From the NCBI GenBank assembly GCA_964195005.1, contig CAXMOO010000082.1, positions 1 to 17,210 on the forward strand: a stretch of 17,210 bases of DNA, written 5' to 3'. The translations under genes and the position numbers were made by a program. Of this stretch, positions 1-6,609 are shown piece by piece. Position 1 is the stretch's first letter, and each line of letters opens with the position of its first letter. This DNA comes from JAUXLW01 sp964195005 (GTDB lineage: Bacteria > Actinomycetota > Acidimicrobiia > Spongiisociales > SHLN01). The notes beneath the pieces are model-generated. The model did no database searches. It had not been told where the DNA came from and saw only the letters and a program-made list of their open reading frames with translations.

Positions 1-302
1 GGATCGAATCCGGAGGTCGTCGTCCACCCCCGCCTCGACTACTTCACGAACCAGGGCGTGGACATGAGCCCGCCGCTCCTCCCACGACACGGCCAAAGCG
101 ATTATCGAAATGAGACCCGCTGCTACACCAGGCCCCAGATCACCGTGTCCGACGTACGGTCGCTTCCCAAGAGTTGAGGAACCGCGACTATCAATGATCC
201 CACCGCTATCGCGCCAACCGCGAGAAAGTACACCCGCCCCGGAAGATGCTCGAGGTGATCTCTCGGCGTCTCAGCATGGACCTGGGCTCCATCTTCAAGC
301 AT
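1..302 (-). pseudogene. Small two-helix membrane protein, frameshifted and cut by the window edge
   Basis: Reading the minus strand from ATG at 302 (an in-frame TAA lies 9 bases upstream) gives 59 residues beginning MLEDGAQVHAETPRDHLEH, with a clear hydrophobic helix at about residues 25-42 (VYFLAVGAIAVGSLIVAV) and the start of another (TVIWGLV), then a TAG at 125-123. The neighbouring frame is open from about 126 to the window edge and continues the same helix as VAAGLISIIALAVSW followed by a charged tail (EERRAHVHALVREVVEAG). Joining the frames after WGLV gives a smooth two-helix protein with GC-rich third positions throughout, so this looks like one gene with a single-base loss near 123-131. 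I do not recognise the family. It could be a real pseudogene or an assembly indel; the C-terminus is outside the window. Confidence 0.6.
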
Positions 303-644
303 GGCCAGAAGTTAGTCGTCTGTCGTGGACATAGCGCCCGCGTATCTTCGAGGTCGCGGCGTCATCTGGCGATGCGCGGAGGGAGAGGCAGAAGCCGGGG
401 GCGTTGAAGGCCGGACAGACGCAGTGATTATTTGTGCGACGGACACGAGCCGGGCGTGTGAGAGCGGGTGATCTTGCTTTCAGGAATAGCCAACCCCGGT
501 CGATACGCTCTTAGCGAAGTATCCTGAACACGGTTGTGGCACGGTCGACTCCCCCGGGGGCGGCTGAGGCCCGACTTGACCGAACGGGAGCATGAAGAAT
601 AGCGACATCCCTCAACCGGGCTCGGTGGGGAGATAGGAGCAATC
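303..644. other. 342-bp stretch with no supported gene, between divergent genes
   Basis: No frame on either strand shows convincing codon bias or a recognisable protein; the minus-strand open frame that covers most of it runs into panB antisense and has arginine/serine/proline-rich shadow composition. It holds a 10-base palindrome CCCCCGGGGG near 552-561. A possible -35 TTGACC at 576-581 has only a poor -10 about 17-18 bases on (around 598-605). This stretch must contain promoters for both panB and the minus-strand membrane protein, but neither can be placed with confidence. Confidence 0.4.
576..605 (+). promoter_or_regulatory. Weak candidate promoter for panB
   Basis: TTGACC at 576-581 matches a -35 box well. 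The -10 region 17-18 bases downstream (ATAGCG/TAGCGA around 599-605) is poor. A start near 612 would leave about 30 bases of leader containing the panB ribosome site GGAG at 635-638. The placement rests only on the -35 match. Confidence 0.25.
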
Positions 645-1526
645 TTGGGAGACTCAACTCTCAACCAGAAAGTCACAGCACCGGCGATCCTGGCGCGCAA
701 AGGCGGGCCCAAGATCCGCATGATCACCGCTTACGACTACCCATCGGCGGTAATCGCGGATCGGGCCGGTGCGGACGTAATTCTCGTCGGCGACTCACTT
801 TCAAACGTAGTCCTGGGAAACGAAGACACCCTGGCCGTCGATCTTGACGTAATGATCCACCACACTGCTGCGGTGGCCAGGGTCAGGCCCAACGCCATGG
901 TTTTGGGCGACATGCCGTGGATGAGCTACCACGTGTCGGCCCCCGATGCCGTCACGAACGCAGGCCGGCTCGTACGCGAGGGCGGAGCCGAAGCCGTCAA
1001 GGTCGAAGGAGGCCGCAAGCGCCTCAATGTCATAGAGGGCATCCTCGATGCTGAGATCCCCGTGGCCGGCCACCTGGGCCTCACCCCCCAGTCCGTCCAC
1101 TCCATGGGCGGGTACCGAGTGCAGGGCAAGGCGACCCAGCAGGCTCGCGATCTGATTCGGGACGCCGTGGCGCTCGACGATGTCGGAGTTTTCTGCATCG
1201 TGCTCGAAGGAGTTCCGACCCTTCTCGCCGAAATCATCACCAAGGAAATCTCGGCTCCGACAATCGGCATCGGTGCCGGTATTCACACCGACGGTCAGGT
1301 CCTGGTGTTCCACGATGTGCTCGGCCTCCACGACGGGCATCTCCCCAAGTTCGTGCGCCAGTATGCGAATCTGCAAGAAACGGCCGTGGCTGCCCTGCAG
1401 GATTTCTTCAGCGACATCGAAAAAGGCGAATTCCCGAATGACGACGAGTCCTATTCGATGACCGAAGAAGCCGCCCGGGCACTGCTCAGCGAGGAGCCGC
1501 AGGGGGACCCGTTCGACGCTTTCTAA
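645..1526 (+). CDS. panB: 3-methyl-2-oxobutanoate hydroxymethyltransferase (PanB)
   Basis: PanB transfers a hydroxymethyl group from methylene-tetrahydrofolate to alpha-ketoisovalerate, giving ketopantoate, the first committed step to pantothenate and coenzyme A, in the cytoplasm. The 293-residue product has the family landmarks: MITAYDYPSA (26-35), VGDSLSNVVLG with metal-ligand D50, VLGDMPWMSY with second metal ligand D89, AVKVEGG with K119, and LEGVP with the catalytic-type E188, followed by PTIGIGAG and the TDGQVLVFHD segment. Residue roles are from the E. coli enzyme. The TTG start at 645 is chosen because GGAG (635-638) lies 6 bases upstream and the next ATG would remove conserved sequence. 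The length is slightly above the usual 260-280 because of an acidic C-terminal tail. No panC or panD is in view. The 3' end overlaps the likely signal peptide of the next gene. Confidence 0.96.
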   Translation: MGDSTLNQKVTAPAILARKGGPKIRMITAYDYPSAVIADRAGADVILVGDSLSNVVLGNEDTLAVDLDVMIHHTAAVARVRPNAMVLGDMPWMSYHVSAPDAVTNAGRLVREGGAEAVKVEGGRKRLNVIEGILDAEIPVAGHLGLTPQSVHSMGGYRVQGKATQQARDLIRDAVALDDVGVFCIVLEGVPTLLAEIITKEISAPTIGIGAGIHTDGQVLVFHDVLGLHDGHLPKFVRQYANLQETAVAALQDFFSDIEKGEFPNDDESYSMTEEAARALLSEEPQGDPFDAF

Positions 1527-1579
1527 TCCTCGGCCTTCTTCTCGGCCTGGTTACGGCATCGTGCTCCACCTCATCGACG

Positions 1580-2080
1580 GTGACCGACGGCGTGACCACC
1601 ACCGTGCCCGGAGACCCGACGTCTACGTCCCCGCCCACCACAGTAATGCCGCCCCCCACCGCTGATGTCGAGGCGACCGATGTCCCACTCGAGTTCCCGC
1701 GAACCCGCATCGAGGTGGACGGCGTGAGCTACCGGGTGGCCGTGGCAGATACTCCAGCGTTGCGGATTCTCGGCCTGATGAACGTCGCGGATCTGGGAAC
1801 GCTCGATGGCATGCTGTTCGTGTACGGCAAGGAGACCCAGGTAAGACACTGGATGAAGGACACTCTCATCCCACTCGACATCGCCTACTTCGACGCCGAC
1901 GGTGGTCTGGTGAGCTATACGACCATGATTCCGTGCCTGGAAGGAGACTGTCCCTTCTACCCGGCGGGAGGGCCTTCGTTTTTTGCAGTGGAGGTGCCGG
2001 CCGGCGCCTTCGATGGGCTGCCGGACGGCGCCCGCCTCGAACTGGTAGAGGGTCTCCCTGCGCCGCGCACCCGGGTCTGA
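1580..2080 (+). CDS. DUF192 lipoprotein; true start probably upstream near 1511
   Basis: From GTG 1580 the product has 166 residues: a Thr/Pro-rich linker, then a DUF192 domain with its hallmarks RILGLMNV, GMLFVYG, RHWMKDTLIPLDIAYFD and an AVEVPAGAFDGL end. DUF192 proteins are small, mostly extracytoplasmic, and of unknown function. The same frame is open upstream and reads VRRFLILGLLLGLVTASC before the linker: two arginines, a hydrophobic core and a lipobox (TASC, Cys codon 1562-1564). That is a textbook lipoprotein signal, so GTG 1580 is almost certainly too late. The codon where a start is expected (1511, 5-6 bases after AGGGGGA at 1501-1507) is GTT, not a usual start, and no ATG/GTG/TTG occurs nearby in this frame. 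Either the start mutated, a base is miscalled, or a rare codon is used. The gene overlaps the panB end. Confidence 0.85.
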   Translation: MTDGVTTTVPGDPTSTSPPTTVMPPPTADVEATDVPLEFPRTRIEVDGVSYRVAVADTPALRILGLMNVADLGTLDGMLFVYGKETQVRHWMKDTLIPLDIAYFDADGGLVSYTTMIPCLEGDCPFYPAGGPSFFAVEVPAGAFDGLPDGARLELVEGLPAPRTRV

Positions 2081-2112
2081 CCCGAAGCGGGAAAGAAATC
2101 TAGCCGTCCCCC

Positions 2113-2142
2113 TGGATTCCTAGCCCGCCTCCGCGGTACACT
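2113..2142 (+). promoter_or_regulatory. Candidate promoter of the rpsF-dnaB operon
   Basis: TACACT at 2137-2142 is a fair -10 box, with TGGATT (2113-2118) 18 bases upstream as a weak -35. A transcript starting near 2149 would carry about 64 leader bases, containing the two hairpins at 2163-2192 and the rpsF ribosome site. Inferred from box similarity only. Confidence 0.35.
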
Positions 2143-2162
2143 TTCCGCCTTCCCAAGATCCT

Positions 2163-2192
2163 GCCCCAAAGTGGGGCCGTCCAACACGGACG
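2163..2192 (+). promoter_or_regulatory. Two adjacent leader hairpins before rpsF
   Basis: GCCCC (2163-2167) pairs with GGGGC (2173-2177) across a 5-base loop, and CGTCC (2178-2182) pairs with GGACG (2188-2192) across AACAC. The two 5-bp stems abut without spacing and end 3 bases before the ribosome site AGAGGAGG. S6-S18 operons in several phyla are autoregulated by the S6:S18 dimer binding a leader RNA. The position fits such a device, but I cannot show that the conserved binding motif is present. Confidence 0.4.
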
Positions 2193-2212
2193 TCCAGAGG
2201 AGGTGCAGAAGG

Positions 2213-2521
2213 ATGCGCAGCTACGAGCTGGTAACTATCCATCGGTCGGACCTGGCCGAAACCGATGTCCGAAGTGCGGTGGATGACATAGAGAGCGCGC
2301 TGAGAGCGCGCAGCGTCGAATTGGGTGAGACCGAATTCTGGGGCAAGCGGCGGTTTGCCTACGAAATCGACCATATGAAAGAGGGTTACTACTCGGTGTT
2401 TTACATAGACGCTGAGCCGGGGGCTCTCGACGACGTGGACCGCAGCCTTTCGCTGATGGATTCGGTGGTGCGGCACAAGTTCATCCGCACAGACAACCGG
2501 AAACCTGTCACACCCGCGTGA
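2213..2521 (+). CDS. rpsF: 30S ribosomal protein S6
   Basis: S6 binds the central domain of 16S rRNA together with S18 in the small-subunit platform. The 102-residue product has the family start MRSYELVTIHRSDL, the core VELGETEFWGKRRFAYEI, the strand HMKEGYYSVFYIDAEP and the RHKFIRTD end. An in-frame GTG at 2171 would add 14 residues, but it falls within the leader hairpins, and ATG 2213 sits 9 bases after AGAGGAGG (2196-2203), so ATG 2213 is chosen. It is first gene of the rpsF-ssb-rpsR-rplI-dnaB operon; ssb follows after 36 bases. Confidence 0.96.
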   Translation: MRSYELVTIHRSDLAETDVRSAVDDIESALRARSVELGETEFWGKRRFAYEIDHMKEGYYSVFYIDAEPGALDDVDRSLSLMDSVVRHKFIRTDNRKPVTPA

Positions 2522-2557
2522 TAGACATACGGAAAACAGAGCGAAGAGAGAGCAGTT

Positions 2558-3013
2558 ATGGCAGTTAATACAGTCACATTGATCGGCAACTTGGTGGAGG
2601 ACCCCGAGCTCCGGTTCACTCCGTCTGGAGTCGCGATGGCAAAAATCCGTCTGGCAGTCAACCGCCGGTGGCGCGACCAGCAGGGTGAATGGCAGGAGGA
2701 AACCAGCTTCTTCAGTGGAACGCTGTGGCGCGATGCCGCCGAGAACGCCGCAGAGTCCTTACAAAAAGGAATGCGAATCATCGTCTCGGGAAGCCTCGAG
2801 CAGCGCAATTGGGAGACCCAGGAAGGCGACAAGCGTTCGGTCATCGAGATTCGCATCGACGAGGTGGGGCCATCGTTGAGGTGGGCAACGGCCTCGGTAA
2901 CCAAGACGCCCCGCTCAGACAACTTTGGAGACAACGGCGACGACAAGGCAGCCACCGTGCCGGCAGCACCCGTGGCCCGCGACGACTTCGGGCCCGACGA
3001 GGCACCGTTTTAA
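2558..3013 (+). CDS. ssb: Single-stranded DNA-binding protein (SSB)
   Basis: SSB coats single-stranded DNA at replication forks and recruits repair and replication proteins through its C-terminal tip. Residues 1-110 form the OB fold: MAVNTVTLIGNLVEDPELRF, then WRDAAENAAESLQKGMRIIVSG. A short Gly/Asp/Ala/Pro-rich linker leads to the acidic tip FGPDEAPF, a variant of the usual DDDIPF ending that keeps the final Pro-Phe. At 151 residues it is close to the usual length. The linker is shorter than in many actinobacterial SSBs. ATG 2558 is preceded by a purine-rich GAAGAGAGAG ribosome site. The position between rpsF and rpsR is conserved across many bacteria. Confidence 0.96.
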   Translation: MAVNTVTLIGNLVEDPELRFTPSGVAMAKIRLAVNRRWRDQQGEWQEETSFFSGTLWRDAAENAAESLQKGMRIIVSGSLEQRNWETQEGDKRSVIEIRIDEVGPSLRWATASVTKTPRSDNFGDNGDDKAATVPAAPVARDDFGPDEAPF

Positions 3014-3028
3014 TAGGAGGCAACACCA

Positions 3029-3307
3029 TTGGCAGCTAAGAAATCTTCCTCTAGCACAGGGCGAGGACGGCGGGAGCGGCCCGACCGACGGCCCCGCCGC
3101 CTCGTCTGTCATTTCTGCAAGGAAAAGATCGACTACATCGATTACAAAGACACGGCCTTGTTGAGGCGCTTCATGTCGGATCGGGGCAAGATCCGCGCCC
3201 GCCGGGTAAGTGGAACCTGCGGACGCCACCAGCGTGAGCTGGCCGTGGCGATCAAGAACGGGCGCGAGCTGGCTTTGCTCCCGTACACAGGAACGCAAGG
3301 CGATTGA
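3029..3307 (+). CDS. rpsR: 30S ribosomal protein S18, zinc-binding form
   Basis: S18 pairs with S6 on the 30S platform. The 92-residue product has the S18 core IDYIDYKDTALLRRFMSDRG and KIRARRVSGTCGRHQR. It also has C27-x-x-C30 and C64-x-x-H67, the ligand set of the zinc-dependent (C+) S18 paralogues; actinobacteria often keep a second zinc-free copy used in zinc starvation, not visible here. The N-terminal 24 residues are a Ser/Arg-rich basic tail. The TTG start at 3029 is supported by AGGAGG (3015-3020) 8 bases upstream. ssb ends 15 bases before, and rplI begins 1 base after the stop. Confidence 0.95.
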   Translation: MAAKKSSSSTGRGRRERPDRRPRRLVCHFCKEKIDYIDYKDTALLRRFMSDRGKIRARRVSGTCGRHQRELAVAIKNGRELALLPYTGTQGD

Positions 3308-3308
3308 T

Positions 3309-3755
3309 GTGAAGGTCATCCTCACCAAGGACGTCTCCGAGCTTGGCAAGAAGGGGGATGTGGTCGATGTGGCCAACGGGTATGCCCGCAACTACCTGGT
3401 GCCCAGATCGATGGCTGTAAAGGCCTCCTCCGGGGCGATGCATCAGGCCGAGAAAATGCGGGAAGCCCGTGCCGAGAGCGAGAAGCGAGCTCTGGAAGAA
3501 GCCGACCGCATCAAAGACGCTCTAGCAGGCACCAAAGTGGTCATCGCCGCCAGGGCCGGGGACGAGGGCAAGCTCTACGGATCCATCGGAGCGGCTGACG
3601 TCGCCGAGGCGATCAAGAAGTTCGCCGGAGTGGATTTGGACCACAGGACAATTCAGATCGACCCGACCATACGCTCCATCGGCTTGCACGAGGTAACCAT
3701 CCGCAATCACCCCGACGTGGAGTTCATAGTTTCCCTGGATGTGGTTCCCACCTGA
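3309..3755 (+). CDS. rplI: 50S ribosomal protein L9
   Basis: L9 is an elongated 23S rRNA-binding protein at the base of the L1 stalk. The 148-residue product begins MKVILTKDVSELGKKGDVVD and has the family signature GYARNYLVPRSMA, a long charged connecting helix (about residues 45-75, rich in Glu/Lys/Arg/Ala) and the C-terminal domain with KLYGSIGAADVAEAI and IRSIGLHEVTIRNHPDVEF. GTG 3309 is chosen over the upstream in-frame GTG at 3210, because the 33 extra residues would read out of frame through rpsR and match nothing in L9. AAGG at 3297-3300 serves as ribosome site inside the end of rpsR. The stop codon overlaps the dnaB start by one base. Confidence 0.96.
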   Translation: MKVILTKDVSELGKKGDVVDVANGYARNYLVPRSMAVKASSGAMHQAEKMREARAESEKRALEEADRIKDALAGTKVVIAARAGDEGKLYGSIGAADVAEAIKKFAGVDLDHRTIQIDPTIRSIGLHEVTIRNHPDVEFIVSLDVVPT

Positions 3756-6529
3756 TGTCCATTGACTACCAGGAGACGCGCAGCAACCTGAGAGTGCCGC
3801 CGTCGAACATCGACGCCGAGGAATCGGTACTCGGTGCCGCCATGTTGTCGGCCGATGCCGCCAACAGCGTCATGGACCGCCTGGCGTCAAACGACTTCTA
3901 CAAACCTGCTCATCAGGGCATCTTCGAGGCGGTCGCCGAGCTGTTCGACGGCAATCAACCCATCGACATCATCACCGTCTCCGACGCATTGCGCCGCCGC
4001 GATGAGCTCGAGCGCATCGGGGGCATGTCCTATCTAACGGGTCTCATCGACAGCGTGCCCACAGCATCCAATATCGACTATTACGCCAACATCGTGGAAG
4101 AGACCTCTCTTAGACGACGGCTCCTGGCGGCCAGCGGGGACATCAACAACCTGGCGTTTCAAGACGCCGACATCGCCGAGGTGATGGACCAGGCCGAACA
4201 GGCCGTTTTCGCGGTTGCCGAGAAGCGGATGGGAGAAGGGTTGATGCCGGTCCGGCCGCTGCTCACCAGCGCGCTGGAGGACATCGAACAACTTGGCACC
4301 AGGGGATCGGAAGTCACGGGTATCTCCACCGGGTTCCACGACCTCGACCGCAAATTGGCAGGCCTCCACCCCACCAACCTCATCGTCATCGCCGCGCGGC
4401 CGTCTATGGGAAAGTGCCTGGTGGGCGAGACGCGACTTGTGGATCCAAAGACAGGTGAGATAAGCACCATTCAGGAACTCGTAGAAGAACGGGACCGGCA
4501 AGGCACATGGCACACGATCTCACTCAACGAGGCTGCTCTCCAGCTGGAGACCTCCGCACCCATCGATTTCATCGACAACGGAATGAAGGACACATTCCGC
4601 CTACGAACGAGGCTCGGACGGGAGATCGTCGCCACTGCCAACCATCCTTTCCTCACGGTGCATGGTTGGAAAGAACTCGGTGAGCTCGAATTGGATGATG
4701 CCATTGCGGTCCCCCGCCGGATTGACAGTTTCGGAGTCGATGAGTTGCCGGACGCCGAGGTTGCCCTCCTGGGCTATCTGATCGGAGACGGCTCGTTAAC
4801 CGGGCCCACCCCTCGTTTCACAACAGCGGACGACGAGATCGCCGAAGATTTTGCTCGCTTTGCCGACGACCTCGGCTTCGACGTTTCCGTCACCCCGGAA
4901 GAGCGGGCCGCGCTCACATACCGGTTGAAGCGACGCCGCGGGCCCTCCCAAGCAGACGTGGCCGTGGCATCCAAGGTCAGCCCCGCCACCGTGAGTATCG
5001 CTCTCGGACCCGATAGCCACAGGCTCAATGAGACAACGGTCGACGCCGTACGGAACTCTGCTGAACCCCTCGGCTATGTAAATCGAGGTCCCAGTCCCGA
5101 GAACCCGTTCATGCTGCTACTAGAGCAGCACGGTCTAGCCGGCACTACCTCCCACACCAAGTTCGTGCCCCCAGCGGTCTTTCGTCTGCCGGAACGACAG
5201 ATGGCCCTCTTCTTGTCCCGCCTGTACGCAACAGATGGCTCGGCCTGGGTGCACGACAACATGTATCGGATCGAGTACGCGACAGTTTCAGAGCGCCTCG
5301 CGCGAGACGTTCAACACCTGCTCCTTCGTTTCGGAATAAGCGCCAAGTTACGGAAGCGTCTCGTGAAATACGGGTCGGGTAGACGCCGGGCCTGGGACGT
5401 CGCGATCCAGGACCCTGCAAGTGTCAGGCGTTTTGCAGATCGGATAGGAATCTTCTCGAAGGAACCAAAACTGAGAGCAGTCGTCGAGACGGCCCACAGC
5501 CGATCACGTGATCGGGCCGCAGTCGATCTTCTTCCGATGCAGGTGTGGGAGATCATCATGGAGGCAAAGGGAGGCCGGTCGTGGGCCGAGGTGTCCGAAG
5601 CAGCCGGTCGGCCTCGAAACCACAACTGGCACGTTCGGGCACGTAGACCATCACGTTCCCTGGCTAAGGAGTTGGCCGAAATCCTCGAGAGCTCCAAGCT
5701 TCTCACTCTTGCCGAATCCGATGTGGTGTGGGATACCGTCGTTCACATCGAGCCGGCGGGAAAACGACGGGTCTATGACTTGACCATCCCGTCTTATCAC
5801 AACTTCATTGCCAACGACATCGTCGTTCACAACAGTGCCCTGGCGACGAACATCGCGCTCAACGTTGCCCGCCAGGGCCACCCGGTAGCCATCTTCACCC
5901 TGGAGATGAGCCGGGAAGAAGTGGTGCAGCGCCTGCTGTGCGCTGTCGGCCGGGTCGATTCTCAGAAACTGAGGACCGGTCAACTCCAGGAACAGCAGTG
6001 GCAGCGAGTGGCTCGCGCCGCCGGCGATCTTTTCGAAGCTCCGGTTTACATCGACGACTCGGCGTCCCTCACCGTCACCGAAATCAGGGCTAAATGTCGA
6101 CGCCTCAAAAGGCAGCGAGGCCTTGGCCTGGTCGTGGTCGACTACCTCCAACTCATGACCGGCGGCAACCGTCGTACGGAGAACCGCCAGCAAGAAATCG
6201 CCGAGATCAGCCGCAACCTCAAGAACCTGGCGCGCGAGCTGGCAGTGCCGATCATCGCCGTTTCGCAGCTCAACCGTGCTCTGGAACAGCGGCAAGACAA
6301 GCGACCGATGTTGGGCGACCTGCGCGAGTCCGGGGCCATCGAGCAGGACTCCGACGTAGTGATGTTCATCTACCGCGATGAGTACTACCACCCCGAGAAT
6401 GCTGAAAATAAGGGGGTGGCTGAGGTCAACATCGCCAAACACCGGGCCGGAGCCACCGGCCGGGTCACCATGACCTTCTTGGCCGAGTTCACCCTATTCA
6501 GTGATCTGGGCCGCGACGTGGCGGTCTAG
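3755..6529 (+). CDS. dnaB: Replicative DNA helicase DnaB, precursor containing an intein
   Basis: DnaB is the hexameric 5'-3' helicase that unwinds DNA ahead of the replisome. The 924-residue precursor has the DnaB N-terminal domain (about 10-120, PPSNIDAEESVLGAAML onward), the linker, and the RecA-like ATPase. Walker A starts at AARPSMGK (213-220), is interrupted by an intein (221-693), and resumes at SALATNIAL (694). After the insert come FTLEMSREEVVQRLL, Walker B LGLVVVDYLQLM with D796, the arginine-finger/H4 region and DLRESGAIEQDSDVVMFIYR. Without the intein the helicase is 451 residues, the normal size. Because the insert separates K220 from S694 of the ATP-binding loop, the unspliced protein should lack ATPase activity. 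The start ATG overlaps the rplI stop (TGATG), consistent with translational coupling. Downstream there is an inverted repeat at 6556-6583. Confidence 0.97.
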   Translation: MSIDYQETRSNLRVPPSNIDAEESVLGAAMLSADAANSVMDRLASNDFYKPAHQGIFEAVAELFDGNQPIDIITVSDALRRRDELERIGGMSYLTGLIDSVPTASNIDYYANIVEETSLRRRLLAASGDINNLAFQDADIAEVMDQAEQAVFAVAEKRMGEGLMPVRPLLTSALEDIEQLGTRGSEVTGISTGFHDLDRKLAGLHPTNLIVIAARPSMGKCLVGETRLVDPKTGEISTIQELVEERDRQGTWHTISLNEAALQLETSAPIDFIDNGMKDTFRLRTRLGREIVATANHPFLTVHGWKELGELELDDAIAVPRRIDSFGVDELPDAEVALLGYLIGDGSLTGPTPRFTTADDEIAEDFARFADDLGFDVSVTPEERAALTYRLKRRRGPSQADVAVASKVSPATVSIALGPDSHRLNETTVDAVRNSAEPLGYVNRGPSPENPFMLLLEQHGLAGTTSHTKFVPPAVFRLPERQMALFLSRLYATDGSAWVHDNMYRIEYATVSERLARDVQHLLLRFGISAKLRKRLVKYGSGRRRAWDVAIQDPASVRRFADRIGIFSKEPKLRAVVETAHSRSRDRAAVDLLPMQVWEIIMEAKGGRSWAEVSEAAGRPRNHNWHVRARRPSRSLAKELAEILESSKLLTLAESDVVWDTVVHIEPAGKRRVYDLTIPSYHNFIANDIVVHNSALATNIALNVARQGHPVAIFTLEMSREEVVQRLLCAVGRVDSQKLRTGQLQEQQWQRVARAAGDLFEAPVYIDDSASLTVTEIRAKCRRLKRQRGLGLVVVDYLQLMTGGNRRTENRQQEIAEISRNLKNLARELAVPIIAVSQLNRALEQRQDKRPMLGDLRESGAIEQDSDVVMFIYRDEYYHPENAENKGVAEVNIAKHRAGATGRVTMTFLAEFTLFSDLGRDVAV
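4415..5833 (+). mobile_element. DnaB P-loop intein with LAGLIDADG homing endonuclease
   Basis: A 473-residue in-frame intein (precursor residues 221-693). Splicing motifs are complete: C1 in CLVGETRLVDPKTGEI (block A), TANHPFLT with T294 and H297 (block B), YDLTIPSYHNFIANDIVVHN (blocks F and G, penultimate H692 and terminal N693), then +1 Ser694. The endonuclease has both LAGLIDADG motifs: LLGYLIGDGS (D345) and LFLSRLYATDGS (D494), each with its acidic residue, so cleavage activity may survive. Between them lies a LacI-like helix-turn-helix (398-442, listed separately). Residues 590-656 form a further helical, HTH-like segment before block F, of a kind I recall in other DnaB inteins. The site corresponds to the P-loop intein position known from mycobacterial DnaB. 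The other known DnaB site (ESG|xIEQ) is empty here and has Ala at +1. Confidence 0.95.
4946..5080 (+). other. LacI-family-like helix-turn-helix segment inside the intein endonuclease
   Basis: Precursor residues 398-442 read as the N-terminal headpiece of a LacI-type repressor: helix 1 SQADVAVASKV, recognition-helix region SPATVSIALGP, and helix 3 NETTVDAVRNSAEPLGYV. These match the family pattern DVAxxAGVSxxTVSxxLN...VSxxTxxxVxxAAxxLGY in order and spacing, including the diagnostic Thr-Val-Ser and Leu-Gly-Tyr. It is flanked by a basic run (LKRRRG) before and Pro/Gly-rich sequence (NRGPSPENPF) after, as expected for an inserted domain with linkers. It lies between LAGLIDADG motif 1 (D345) and motif 2 (D494). 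The resemblance is read by eye; DNA binding is inferred. Confidence 0.8.
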
Positions 6530-6555
6530 CACCCCCGGTGTCCGGTCGTTCGGGC

Positions 6556-6583
6556 CAATACTCAATCTGATCGGCCAGTATTG
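6556..6583 (+). repeat. Inverted repeat between dnaB and the nitroreductase gene
   Basis: CAATACT (6556-6562) and AGTATTG (6577-6583) form a perfect 7-base inverted repeat with a 14-base spacer; GGCCAATA and GGCCAGTA also make an imperfect direct repeat. It sits 27 bases after the dnaB stop and 27 bases before the nitroreductase ATG. It could be an operator for the downstream gene or a weak terminator; there is no T-tract. Confidence 0.4.
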
Positions 6584-6609
6584 ACCACGGCCCAGAAGAA
6601 AGATGCTCG

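Noticed and set aside
801..1376. Long minus-strand open frame (191 codons) opposite panB
   Set aside because: It is antisense to a clear PanB, has His/Asp-rich shadow composition, and matches no family.
2171..2212. Upstream GTG start for rpsF adding 14 residues
   Set aside because: It lies in the leader hairpins with no ribosome site, and S6 begins at MRSYELV with AGAGGAGG well placed.
3210..3308. Upstream GTG start for rplI
   Set aside because: The extra residues are rpsR read in another frame; L9 proteins begin at MKVIL.
6301..6380. Possible second intein in dnaB at the ESG-IEQ site
   Set aside because: The sequence reads straight through RESGAIEQDSD with no insert.
5651..6442. 263-codon minus-strand open frame opposite dnaB
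   Set aside because: It is a high-GC shadow of the helicase C-terminal domain, with no recognisable motif.
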